From NCBI GenBank assembly GCA_963708205.1, contig OY970196.1:248001-312000 (forward strand): a stretch of 64,000 nt of DNA. Direction: 5' to 3'. The translations under genes were made by a program, and so were the position numbers. Below the pieces are notes generated by a model, which saw nothing but the letters and a program-made list of their open reading frames with translations, had not been told where the DNA came from and did not search any database. This stretch comes from CAVYTF01 sp963708205 (lineage in GTDB: Bacteria; Bacteroidota; Bacteroidia; Chitinophagales; Chitinophagaceae). Of the stretch, positions 49,882-60,000 are shown piece after piece. Each line of letters opens with the position of its first letter. Position 1 is the first letter of the stretch.

Positions 49882-51786
49882 TTATGCGGCTTGTTTCATC
49901 CATCTTTCATACCATAATTGAAACACCAACAGATTCCAGATTTTTTGATAGTTCACTTGTTTTCCCTGCAAATATTCTTTGCTTAATTTTTGAACCGGAG
50001 CGATATTAAACAATCCTGATTCTTTTAATTTTGTTTCGCTTAAATAATGCTGCATCTTTTCTTTCAACTCATTTTTAAACCAAACTTTTAAAGGCGCAAT
50101 GAATGGCATTTTCGGTCTGTCCATTAAATTTTTAGGAACATATTTATGAACGATCTCTTTCAAAATATATTTATTTATACCGTTTCTTATTTTTAAATGC
50201 GCAGGTAATTGCGCTGTAAATTCTATAATGCGATGATCAAGCATTGGCTCGCGACCTTCAATACTGACGGACATTGTAGCCCGATCTACCTTCACTAAAT
50301 TATTATCTACTAAAAAAGTTTTATAATCTATTGCCAGCATTTTATTTAAACTGTCAAGATTTTTATTCAGCTCATTACCGCTTTCGAATTTTGTAGTATA
50401 GCATTTATGTTGTGGATGAATAAAATCTGTTGCTTCATCTTCTGTAACATATTGACTGATGTATTTCATAGCAGCAAGCGGGCTTTTTTCTTCCCAAATT
50501 TTTTGCATTTTTTTATAACGCGTAGCAAAATTGTATTTGTTACTGAAGTACGGAATGTTGTCAGGATTGATTAGATCCATAACGCCACTTAAAGTGGATT
50601 GCATAAATTCAGGAACACCTTCTGTATATTTTATTGATTGATTGAATTTATTATAACCCGCAAAAATTTCATCTCCTCCATCTCCTGAGAGACAAACTTT
50701 AACTTGCTTACTTGCCAACTTACTAACCAAAGCCGTTGGTACCACTGAATTATCGGCAAATGGCTCGTCATAAATTTCAGGAAGCTTTTCAAAAATATCA
50801 GCTGCGTCCGATGCACCAACATACCATTCGTTATGATCAGTTTTTAAATGCTGCGCGATTTTTTTTGCTTCTTCAGCCTCATTAAATTCTGCTTCTTTAT
50901 AACCGATAGTAAATGTTTTTAGTTTTTCAGTTCTGCTGCTTTGTAAAATTGCAGCGACGCTTGTGCTATCATAACCTCCACTTAAAAATAATCCTACCGG
51001 CACATCTGCAACCATTCGATATTCATAAGCAGAGATCAATAATTTTTCAACTTCATCAATCGCTTCTTTTTCATGAATCTTCAATCTCGGCAAATTGTAA
51101 GCATCTGCAACATCCCAATATTTTATTTCGGAAATTTTTTTATTGTTTAATGAAAGCTTCAAATAGCAGCCAGGATTGAGCTTTGCAGTTTTTTTAAAAA
51201 TTGTATAAGGAGCGGGAATGTAACTGTATTGAAGAAAAAGAGATAAACTGTTTACATCAATTTCTTTTGTAAAGTTGGGATGTTGATGAAAACTTTTTAA
51301 TTCTGATGCGAATAAAAAAAGCGAGCCATTCCAAAAATAATAGAGTGGCTTTACTCCTGCCCTATCGCGGCAAATTGTTATTTCCTGTTTTTGAGAATCA
51401 TAAATAATATAGACAAACATGCCTATAAATTTTTTTACAACATCATCTCCCCAGCAATGATATCCTTTTATAATTACTTCAGTGTCTGACCATGAATTGA
51501 AGGAATAACCTTTTTCTTCCAGCTCTTTTCGTATTTCTTTGAAATTATAAATTTCACCATTAAAGATGATTGCAAGATGCTCAAAAAACATTGGTTGATG
51601 ACCTGCAGCCGATAAATCAAGAATTGATAATCTCCTCTGACCCAACCCCACAAAGGCTTTCGGAGAGTCAGCAAAATGATGACCTGCATCGTTTGGCCCG
51701 CGATGTGCAAGCGCATCAGTCATTTTTTTTAAGACCTGAACACTTGAATGTTTATTAAAATCGCAAAAGCCTGCAATGCCGCACAT
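49882..51786 (-). CDS. asnB: asparagine synthase-type glutamine amidotransferase
   Basis: Protein of 634 residues with the AsnB layout. The N-terminal glutaminase has the catalytic Cys2 (MCGIAGFCDFN) and GPNDAG, then GLGQRRLSILDLSAAGHQPM. The synthetase domain has the ATP-pyrophosphatase loop FLSGGYDSTSVAAIL, CLSGDGGDEIFAGYNKF, and a C-terminal region with SVSIEGREPMLDHRIIEF. In polysaccharide loci such enzymes often appear and may amidate sugar acids or supply amino groups rather than make free asparagine. It lies inside the minus-strand glycan operon with gaps of 9 and 3 bp, favouring a glycan role. Confidence 0.92.
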   Translation of the reverse strand: MCGIAGFCDFNKHSSVQVLKKMTDALAHRGPNDAGHHFADSPKAFVGLGQRRLSILDLSAAGHQPMFFEHLAIIFNGEIYNFKEIRKELEEKGYSFNSWSDTEVIIKGYHCWGDDVVKKFIGMFVYIIYDSQKQEITICRDRAGVKPLYYFWNGSLFLFASELKSFHQHPNFTKEIDVNSLSLFLQYSYIPAPYTIFKKTAKLNPGCYLKLSLNNKKISEIKYWDVADAYNLPRLKIHEKEAIDEVEKLLISAYEYRMVADVPVGLFLSGGYDSTSVAAILQSSRTEKLKTFTIGYKEAEFNEAEEAKKIAQHLKTDHNEWYVGASDAADIFEKLPEIYDEPFADNSVVPTALVSKLASKQVKVCLSGDGGDEIFAGYNKFNQSIKYTEGVPEFMQSTLSGVMDLINPDNIPYFSNKYNFATRYKKMQKIWEEKSPLAAMKYISQYVTEDEATDFIHPQHKCYTTKFESGNELNKNLDSLNKMLAIDYKTFLVDNNLVKVDRATMSVSIEGREPMLDHRIIEFTAQLPAHLKIRNGINKYILKEIVHKYVPKNLMDRPKMPFIAPLKVWFKNELKEKMQHYLSETKLKESGLFNIAPVQKLSKEYLQGKQVNYQKIWNLLVFQLWYERWMKQAA

Positions 51787-51789
51787 TGT

Positions 51790-52698
51790 TTAAATATTTT
51801 TTACATTAGGATTTGATAAATTCCATTGAAGCCCTTTCCAAAATGCTTTGAGATGATCTTTCTCGTTTTTTATTAAAAAAGTAAAAGTATTTTTTGGCAA
51901 AGTGATGAAAGTATAATACAAGCTAAAAACCAGCAATGGCAATGGTCTTACATTTCTTCGCATAAATAAAATACGATTTCGATTTAGATAAAAAGTCTTG
52001 AGCACACTTTTCTTTCCAATAGTCATAGATTCCTTGTGATAAATCAAAGCATTGCTTTGATAATAAATTTTATATCCTTTTCTTTTTATTTGTTCACACC
52101 AATCAAACTCTTCATAATACAAAAAATAAACTTCCGGCATTAATCCAACATCTTTTACAACTTTTGCCGGAATCATCATCGCGCCACCATGTGCATAATG
52201 CGTGATTGATATCTTATCATATTGCCCGTTATCAATGGTTCTGCAGCCGATCATGCTGTTTCTTCCATTGAAAATGTTTACGTTTTTATAACCTGCAAAT
52301 TCTATTGTTCCCGGCGCGAAATAATAATGAAACTTAGGGCTTGCAATACCGGCATCAGGATATTTCTCAAAAATTTCGAGTAAAGATTCGATGAGCTTTG
52401 GTGTTAGTTCTGTATCATTATTTACAAAAAATAAAAAATCTCCTTTTGCTTGTTTTATACCAACATTATTGCCGCCTGCAAATCCGAGATTTTTATCATT
52501 TTTAATAATTTTTGCTAAAGGATAAACGCTCAGTATTTTTTCTGTAGGATCTGTTTTGGATGCATTATCCACAACAATCACCTCAATATTTTTGTGTGTA
52601 AGATCCTTTAACGAATAAAGCATTTCACACGTGGTATCAACATTGTTGTAATTGATTGTTATGACAGAAACTAAACTTTCTTTAACTGATGCGTTCAT
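51790..52698 (-). CDS. GT2-family glycosyltransferase (rhamnosyltransferase-like)
   Basis: GT-A glycosyltransferase of 302 residues. Motifs are VSVITINYNNVDTTCEMLYS, EVIVVDNASKTDP, KNLGFAGGNNVGIKQAKGDF, LFFVNNDTEL as the DxD-like site, and FLYYEEFDWCEQIKRKGYKI. The pattern is that of WbbL/RfbN-like rhamnosyltransferases, though the donor is not certain. The start region overlaps the end of the upstream GT2 gene by 17 bp, so translation is coupled. A weak hydrophobic segment near LPLLVFSLYYTFITLP may hold it to the membrane. Confidence 0.9.
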   Translation of the reverse strand: MNASVKESLVSVITINYNNVDTTCEMLYSLKDLTHKNIEVIVVDNASKTDPTEKILSVYPLAKIIKNDKNLGFAGGNNVGIKQAKGDFLFFVNNDTELTPKLIESLLEIFEKYPDAGIASPKFHYYFAPGTIEFAGYKNVNIFNGRNSMIGCRTIDNGQYDKISITHYAHGGAMMIPAKVVKDVGLMPEVYFLYYEEFDWCEQIKRKGYKIYYQSNALIYHKESMTIGKKSVLKTFYLNRNRILFMRRNVRPLPLLVFSLYYTFITLPKNTFTFLIKNEKDHLKAFWKGLQWNLSNPNVKNI

Positions 52699-53896
52699 TA
52701 AACAATTTATTGGTTATCTCTGTTTGAGTATGAACAGTATGAATGAAATTTTTATTTGATTTCTTTATGTGAATTAACGCGCCAAACATTACTGCTATTG
52801 CTTTTGGAACTTTTGTAAGTGCAGTGAAAAAACTTTTATCAACCATAGCAAAAGGTAAAGCAACTACTAGACTGATAATGTAACACACTAATATTATAAG
52901 TGTTGCGCTAAACCAAAATGGGGACATAAAAAAGTAAAATGCTATTGTCAAAAATGGTAGAATTAATAACAAAAATGCTCGTGGCAAAACAATATTATTT
53001 AAAATAGCAAAGTTGAAATAGCTGAAATTCCCTTTAAATACCTGCTTGCAACCCTTAAAGAAAAAATGCTTCAGATTAACGAACTGACTTGATACCCATC
53101 TTTTACGTTGCTGCTCAAATGCTGCCGAAGAATTTACTTTTTCATCAAAAATCAATGCACTTTCTATGTAATGAATTTTTATATTCTGCTCCGCAACTTT
53201 TAATTGCAAAATTTTATCAAAACCACCAACAGCATCAATTTCGGAGAATATTTTTTTTATGGTATTGAAGTCAAACGCCATTCCTGAACCGATTACAGCA
53301 GATGATAAACCCAAAGCATAAGTGCCTTTGCGAAAAATATTATTATTAATTGCTTCGCTGCATGCATCGAGAACTGCGAAAGATGTTTCAATATTTTTAG
53401 CTACTCTTTTTCCCTGCACAGCCATTGCTCCGTTTGAAAAAGCACGATTTACTTTTCTTAGAAAATCCGGCGCAAGCATATTATCGGCATCACATATCAA
53501 TGCAATATCGTAGCTGTTTTTGATGATATCAAAAGCTGCATTTAAAGATTTTGTTTTGGTACTTTTCTCAAAATAAACTTCTAAAACCTGCACAGGAAGT
53601 TTGCGCAACTCATTTAGAGTTTCACGTTTAAAACTATCTGCAATAACAAAAATTTCAAAAAGTTCTTTTGGATAATCCGAATGTAAAATATTTTTTGCAG
53701 TGGAAAGAATAACATTGTCTTCTTTGTATCCGGGAATTAAAACAGCAATTTTTGCAAATGGTTTATTTGCACTTTGCACATATTTTTCTTTATAAAAAAA
53801 CTTACCTGCTATTGAAAAGATAAACAGGTAAAAAACAGAAAAACTGCAACAAATAAACAGCAATAATAAAAATGTATATGCCACCTGGTTAAACAT
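52682..53896 (-). CDS. membrane GT2 glycosyltransferase (cellulose synthase-like)
   Basis: Processive-type GT2 enzyme of 404 residues. One helix lies at the N-terminus (about 7-30) and three near the C-terminus (about 290-365). The catalytic domain between them has IAVLIPGYKEDNVILSTAKN, ALICDADNMLAPDFL for the DxD, and QQRKRWVSSQFVNL for the QxxRW motif. That set suits transfer of sugar to a growing chain at the membrane. It overlaps the genes on both sides (17 and 8 bp) within the minus-strand operon. Confidence 0.9.
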   Translation of the reverse strand: MFNQVAYTFLLLLFICCSFSVFYLFIFSIAGKFFYKEKYVQSANKPFAKIAVLIPGYKEDNVILSTAKNILHSDYPKELFEIFVIADSFKRETLNELRKLPVQVLEVYFEKSTKTKSLNAAFDIIKNSYDIALICDADNMLAPDFLRKVNRAFSNGAMAVQGKRVAKNIETSFAVLDACSEAINNNIFRKGTYALGLSSAVIGSGMAFDFNTIKKIFSEIDAVGGFDKILQLKVAEQNIKIHYIESALIFDEKVNSSAAFEQQRKRWVSSQFVNLKHFFFKGCKQVFKGNFSYFNFAILNNIVLPRAFLLLILPFLTIAFYFFMSPFWFSATLIILVCYIISLVVALPFAMVDKSFFTALTKVPKAIAVMFGALIHIKKSNKNFIHTVHTQTEITNKLFNERIS

Positions 53897-55016
53897 CTGA
53901 TTTTTGAATTAATCCTTTTGGCGTTCTTAAAAGAAGATACATATCGAATAACAAAGAATGTTTTTTAGCATAATCAATATCCATATTTATTCTTTCTTCC
54001 GCAGACATTTTCTCATGACCTCTTCCGTTCGTTTGCCAAAGACCGGTCATGCCGGCTGGCGCTAAAAATCTTTCCGCAAATTCATCCGTTGTAAGAGCGC
54101 ATGCTTCATACAAAGGCAAAGGCCGATTGCCAACAATTGACATATCTCCTAAAAGAACATTGAAAAGTTGTGGCAATTCATCAAGACTTGAATTGCGCAA
54201 AAATTTTCCCAGCCTTGTTACGCGAGGATCATTATCTATTTTAATGAAAATATTTTTATTGTCTGATTCATTGTATTGGTTTAAATGCATTATCTGGCTT
54301 ATTTTTTTATCAGCATCTTCAACCATTGTTCTGAACTTGTAAAACTTAAAGACTTTATAGCCTTTGCCAGCGCGTGGAGAAATATAAAATGCAGAACCGC
54401 GAGAATCAATTTTTATTGCAACTGCTATAATAAATAAAAGCGGAGATAAAAGAATAAGAAAAAAAAGTGCGAAAAATATATCAATGCACCTGCTAAAGAA
54501 ACTTTCAAATAACCTGTTATTAATATCTTCTTTTGCAGCAGCTTTATAAGGCAGTTTATTTTTTAAGCTCTTATAATGTTTCAGTAAACTTATTTTATCA
54601 ATAATATCATTGAAAGAAGTATTGTAAGCAATGATATCATCAATGCCGGGCGTGGATTGCACATAAGGCATGATGTCTTCATTTTCTTTACCGAATAAAA
54701 TGAAAGGAATTTTTTTGAAATCTTTAGAAATGGAAATATAACTTGCGAAGTCCGTGATTTTATTATTATCAATTTGTGTATCACAAAAAATTGCTTCCGG
54801 AAGATTTTCTTTGTTATTAAAAGAAGTTTCTAATAAAGCACTTCGCGCTTCGCGGATATTACTTATTGTAATTGCTTTATATCCGTTACTAGCAACTGTG
54901 TGCTTCATAAACGATGCGGCTGAACCGATGAACATGATAGTTTTGGGAGCTGTATCAAGATTGGTTGCTCCAATTATCTGCTCGAAATTTCCTAATACTA
55001 CAGGATTCTTTGACAT
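53889..55016 (-). CDS. initiating sugar transferase with degenerate receiver-like N-terminus
   Basis: Polyprenyl-phosphate glycosylphosphotransferase of 375 residues that would load the first sugar phosphate on the lipid carrier. The catalytic part (about 172-375) has one membrane helix and the family blocks RGSAFYISPRAGKGYKVFKF, YKFRTMVEDAD, RNSSLDELPQLFNVLLGDMS, VGNRPLP and GMTGLWQTNGRG. The N-terminal 25-145 looks like a response-regulator receiver: TIMFIGSAASF, Asp79 in AIFCDTQID and a late strand IDDIIAYNTSF. The expected Lys is replaced by Asn132, so it is probably a pseudo-receiver. A stand-alone intact receiver gene lies 10 bp upstream. Confidence 0.88.
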   Translation of the reverse strand: MSKNPVVLGNFEQIIGATNLDTAPKTIMFIGSAASFMKHTVASNGYKAITISNIREARSALLETSFNNKENLPEAIFCDTQIDNNKITDFASYISISKDFKKIPFILFGKENEDIMPYVQSTPGIDDIIAYNTSFNDIIDKISLLKHYKSLKNKLPYKAAAKEDINNRLFESFFSRCIDIFFALFFLILLSPLLFIIAVAIKIDSRGSAFYISPRAGKGYKVFKFYKFRTMVEDADKKISQIMHLNQYNESDNKNIFIKIDNDPRVTRLGKFLRNSSLDELPQLFNVLLGDMSIVGNRPLPLYEACALTTDEFAERFLAPAGMTGLWQTNGRGHEKMSAEERINMDIDYAKKHSLLFDMYLLLRTPKGLIQKSDV

Positions 55017-55026
55017 TGGTCTTGGA

Positions 55027-55440
55027 TTAATTTAATTTATTTAAAATCTGGTATTTCACTTTAGGGTTGCTGTTATAATAATAATCAATCGCTTTTTTTA
55101 CGATGTTTTCAAGCATTAAAGGATCGAATGGCTTGCTTACCACTTCTGCAACTACAATACGATTTTTAAAATCAAAAGCAGATGGAGTTGCAGTTAAAAC
55201 AACTACCGGAATTTTATTATAAATGCTGCTGGTAGAAAGGTGCATGATCAAATCATAACCGCTGATGTTGTTCATATTAAGGTCAGAAATAATAAGATTT
55301 GGTCTTAATCCCTGGTATAAAAGAGACATTGCTTCTACACCATCTGAAGCAGTATAAACCTTGTAATTTTTCTCGAAAAGTCTTTTTAAAAGCTTTAAAA
55401 GAATATCATTGTCATCAACAATAAGTAAAGTATGCTTCAT
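55027..55440 (-). CDS. stand-alone receiver-domain response regulator
   Basis: CheY-like protein of 137 residues with an intact phosphorylation site: Asp9-Asp10, phospho-acceptor Asp53 (LIISDLNMNNISGYD), Thr83 (VVVLTATPSA) and Lys103 (VVSKPFDPL). There is no output domain; the last 20 residues are short and polar (YYYNSNPKVKYQILNKLN). It starts the seven-gene glycan operon and lies directly before the sugar transferase with a receiver-like N-terminus. It may control that enzyme by contact with the pseudo-receiver, which is inference. No kinase gene is adjacent. Confidence 0.9.
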   Translation of the reverse strand: MKHTLLIVDDNDILLKLLKRLFEKNYKVYTASDGVEAMSLLYQGLRPNLIISDLNMNNISGYDLIMHLSTSSIYNKIPVVVLTATPSAFDFKNRIVVAEVVSKPFDPLMLENIVKKAIDYYYNSNPKVKYQILNKLN

Positions 55441-55508
55441 AAATGGTTACAGTTAAAACAAAAACTATAAATCAGTTTAATTAGACTACTAAATTAACCA
55501 GAGCCAAA

Positions 55509-55531
55509 CACCAAAAACTATTAAGTTGGTG
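55509..55531. promoter_or_regulatory. inverted repeat in the divergent glycan promoter region
   Basis: CACCAA (55509-55514) and TTGGTG (55526-55531) form a perfect inverted repeat with an 11-bp spacer between the divergent starts at 55440 and 55699. A related CACCAAGTTGG lies upstream of the 2250-residue protein gene at about 56973. Possible operator. Confidence 0.35.
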
Positions 55532-55698
55532 AACGCTGCTAAAATACTCGTAAACGCGAAAAAAACAGTCGGCAAAAAAACCTTTGACACAAACCTATCT
55601 CAAACTTACATCTTATATCTTTACGCTTTTTATGAAAATAGGTTTTCAACCTAAAATTAAGCCTCAATTTTATGGCCGAAAATTAAATAATGAATTAA

Positions 55699-56889
55699 AT
55701 GATAGTTTGGGAAATAATTTTTCTGTTTAGTTGTTTTTGTATCTTATATAATTATGTAGGCTATGCAATTATTGCCATGATTTTCAATGGAATAAATAAA
55801 ACTAATAAAAAAGAAATTAGAACCACGCAAAATTCTTTGCCAACGATTTCTTTTGTAGTTGCCGCATATAATGAAGAAGATTTTATACAACTGAAAATAA
55901 AAAATTGTTTATCCCTTAAATATCCATTCAACAAAATCGAATTCATTTTTGTTGCAGATGGCTCAACTGATAAAACTGCTGAAATAATTGCCGAAAATAA
56001 ATTGGTGAAATTAATGTTTGAAAGGGAACGAAAAGGCAAATCTGCTGCAATGAACAGAGCGGTTTTAGAAGCAAAAAATGAAATATTGATATTCAGTGAT
56101 GCCAATACAATATTGAATGAAGATGCAATTACAAATATTGCAAAGCATTACAGCCAGAAAAAAGTTGGCGGCGTTGCCGGTGAAAAGAAAATTATAAGCC
56201 CGGAAAATAATGAAAATGAAGTAGGTGAAGGCGAAGGATTATATTGGAAATACGAATCGTTTTTAAAAAAAACAGATTCGCAATTTTATTCAGTTGTTGG
56301 GGCAGCCGGAGAATTATTTTCATTAAGAAAAAACTTGTATGAACCCATGGCTAAAGAAGTAATACTTGATGATTTTGTAACTACTTTAAAAATCGCACAA
56401 AAAGGTTATCGCATAATTTATGAACCCGAAGCTTATGCTATGGAATTGCCTTCTTTTTCTATCGAAGAAGAAAAAAAGCGAAAGATAAGAATTGCTGCGG
56501 GAGGTTTTCAGGCAATGGTAATATTAAAAGGGTTGCTTTTATTTTGGAGAACGCCAAAGTTATCTTTTCTATACATCTCACATCGCGTTTTAAGATGGAC
56601 ATTAAGTCCATTCTGTCTTTTCACAGCTTTCATTTCTAATGCAATTTTATTTTTTATCGATAATAATATTATATTCAAAATCAGTTTTTTACTTCAATTA
56701 CTATTTTACATTTTTGCCTTGTCCGCGCCATATTTTAATTCGAAAAAACGAATTTTAAAACTATTTAATATTTGCTATTATTTTGTTTTTATGAATCTCT
56801 CAGTCGTTCAGGGTTTTTTCAGATTTATTCAGGGAAAGCAAGCTTCAACCTGGGAAAAAGCAAAACGTTCCTCCAATATTTTACGTTAA
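55699..56889 (+). CDS. membrane GT2 glycosyltransferase
   Basis: GT2 enzyme of 396 residues. An N-terminal helix (about 3-25) is followed by a catalytic domain with TISFVVAAYNEEDFIQLKIK, IEFIFVADGSTDKTAEII, ILIFSDANTILNED as the DxD-like site, VVGAAGELFSLRKNLYEPM and EVILDDFVTTLKIAQKGYRI. Three helices end the protein (about 290-375). This is the arrangement of exopolysaccharide chain-forming transferases of the HasA/ExoM-like group. It is divergent from the receiver-led operon and probably shares its control region. Confidence 0.9.
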   Translation: MIVWEIIFLFSCFCILYNYVGYAIIAMIFNGINKTNKKEIRTTQNSLPTISFVVAAYNEEDFIQLKIKNCLSLKYPFNKIEFIFVADGSTDKTAEIIAENKLVKLMFERERKGKSAAMNRAVLEAKNEILIFSDANTILNEDAITNIAKHYSQKKVGGVAGEKKIISPENNENEVGEGEGLYWKYESFLKKTDSQFYSVVGAAGELFSLRKNLYEPMAKEVILDDFVTTLKIAQKGYRIIYEPEAYAMELPSFSIEEEKKRKIRIAAGGFQAMVILKGLLLFWRTPKLSFLYISHRVLRWTLSPFCLFTAFISNAILFFIDNNIIFKISFLLQLLFYIFALSAPYFNSKKRILKLFNICYYFVFMNLSVVQGFFRFIQGKQASTWEKAKRSSNILR

Positions 56890-57064
56890 TTCAAATACAA
56901 GTAACTGTTTTTTAATTTATCAATTTTTTTTCAACGGTCTATTTCAGTCTTTCCCGAACAAAACATACCAATTCACCAAGTTGGCATATTATGGCGATTT
57001 ATTCAGTTATAATTTTATCATCACAAAAAATTCACTTTTTTTTGAAATTTTTTAAAATCCAATC

Positions 57065-60000
57065 ATGAAGATTTATTTTACATTTTTTTTCATTCTTATT
57101 TTATTTGCCGGCAATTTATTTGCACAATCTGTTTTAGATCCAACCGATACTATTGCAAATTATAATTCAAGCGTGCCGCCAACCCAACCACCTTACGGAC
57201 AAATTGGGAAATGGGTAAGAACTCCGAGGTTGAGCTGGAATACAAGTGAATACAAATGCTACATATATAAAGGATGTGCGTTTAGACTTCTTTTTCCAAA
57301 ATCATATAATCCAACTGCGAATGATGGAAAAAAATATCCGATGATGGTTTTTTTCCATGGCTTAGGAGAAACAGGAAGTATTTATGATAATGAATACTCT
57401 TTATATCATGGCGGGGATGTTTTTAATGCTGCTGTAGATAATGGCACTTTCGATGGATATGTTTTTATTATGCAAAGTCAGGGCTTTTGGGGTGGCAATC
57501 AATATACCTACACTAAAGAGATTATTGATTACATGATTGCAAATAATAAGTTAGATCCATTTGCAGTAAGTGATAATGGACTTTCAGCTGGCGGCCAAGC
57601 TACCTGGGAAATGCTTTTGACTTATCCAAATTATATTGCTTCAGCCATTCCAATGTCACAAGTTGATATTTCTTATAAAGATGCTGATACAGTAAATGAA
57701 GTAAAATTTACACCGATCTGGAATATTCAGGGTGGACTTGACGGAGCACCTGCACCTTCCACAGCACATCAGGTGAGAGATGCAATGCTCGCAGCAGGCG
57801 GAAATTATAGATATACTGAATATCCAAATTTAGGACATGATACATGGGATCAAACCTGGACCGAGCCTGATTTTTATCCTTTTATGTTGAGAGCTTATGC
57901 TTCCAATCCTTGGCCTTTAACTGGAAGAACTGCGTTTTGTCCTAATGATACAATTAATGTTATAATGGGCGTGGCTCCGGGCTTTGACCAATATCAATGG
58001 ATGTTTAATAATACAATTATTGACACTGCAACACATAACACATTACAAGCTTTGCAACCGGGAACATATTCTGCGCGGGTGTTACGAAATGGACTTTGGT
58101 CTGATTGGTCTCATACGCCGGTTGTAATAACTATTAAAGCACCAACAGTTACGCCGCCGATTCAAGTATCAGGTTTAATGAGTACAGCAATTCCGGCAGC
58201 TGATGGAAAAAATTATGTAAATCTCCAGGTACCAAATAATAATTATGTAAGCTATTCATGGAAGCAAGTTGGTTCCGATAGTATTGTAGGTACTCAACAA
58301 ATATATAAAGCTACTCAGCCAGGATATTATATTGTTTCAGTAACTGAACAATATGGCTGTTCAAGCAATTACTCGCCGGCTTTTAAAGTTATCAATGCCA
58401 AAGGTTCAAATGCACCAAGTCCTTCGACAAGTTTAGTAGCAACAACAAAATCAAATACTAAAATACAATTAGCATGGCAAAAAAATCCGCATCCAATAAA
58501 TCCACAAACTGCATTTGAAATATATAGAGGAAGCAAAAGCGGTGGACCTTATACTTTTATCGGACAGGTTTCGAAAGATTCTGTAAACTACACAGATTCC
58601 AATCTTATCCCGAATACAAAATCTTTTTATGTTGTTAGAGCAATTGATTCTACTGCAGCATCAGCCTTATCAAATGAAGTTAATACAACCACATTCTCAG
58701 ATAAAATAGCTCCATCAATTCCTAATAATTTAAGGCTTGTTTATACAACACCAACAACTATCAGCATTGCCTGGGATTCTTCCACAGATAATGTTTCTGT
58801 TGACCATTATGTTATTTTTTTAAATGGAATTCAATCAAACATTACCAAACAAACTTCTTTCATTTTGACCGGACTGAACCAAGGTCAATCTTATGCGATT
58901 TATGTAAAAGCAGTTGATGGAAGTAATAATTATTCCGCACAAAGTGCACAAATAAATGCAGCACCAATTTTAGGTGGGCTCCGTTATAAATTTTATACAA
59001 CACCAACGCAATGGAATGTGCTTCCTAATTTTTCTACTCTTACACCAGTTTCAACCGGCATCTCACAAAACACAGATATTTCTGTAACCACGCAATCAAC
59101 CAACTTTGGATTTGTTTGGCAGGGATATATAAGAGTGCCTGTTGCAGGAACATATACCATTGAAACATCTTCAGATGATGGAAGTGATTTATGGTTCAAT
59201 TCTTATACACCAACAGGTACACCATTTATAAATAATGATGGCTTACATGGTACACAATCTGTTGGAAACACTATCACTTTACAGGCTGGCATTTATCCTA
59301 TTTGTGCTGAATATTTTCAAGGTGGAGGAGGTGTTTCAATGTCCTTATCATGGAGTTGTACGCAATTATATGGAGACAATAATCAACATACAATTACCAA
59401 TAATTATTTTGCTGATACTTATACATCGTCAGGCAATAGTCCTGCGCAACCAACTGTCATAAAAGCAACAGCAAAAAGCTACAATGCAATAAATGTAGCA
59501 TGGACAGATAACAGCAATAATGAATCTGGCTTTGAAATATATCGCGGAAGTTCTATGTACGGACCCTTTAGTATTATTTATACAACAGGTGCGAACATTA
59601 CATCATTTACTGATAGCAGTTTAAATCCATCGAGCACTTATTTTTATAAAGTTCAGGCTATAAATCAATTTGGTGTATCTGGTTTCGATCCGCTTTCTAT
59701 CAGCGGCATTACTTATAATTATTATCAAGGCTCTGTAAATAATACGGTACAATTAACTGCTTTAACACCTATAAGCAGCGGAATTATAAATAATATCTCT
59801 TTATCGCCTGCAACTGCAACTTCTTATTTTGGATTTAAATATGCTGGCGCAATACATATTCCAACAAGTGGTCAATATACTTTTTATACTTCATCTGACG
59901 ATGGAAGTGATTTATACATAGGTGGTTTTGATAGCGCGCATCTAGTTGTTAAGAATGATTACTTCCAGGGCAATACAGAAAGAAGTGGCTCAATAAATCT

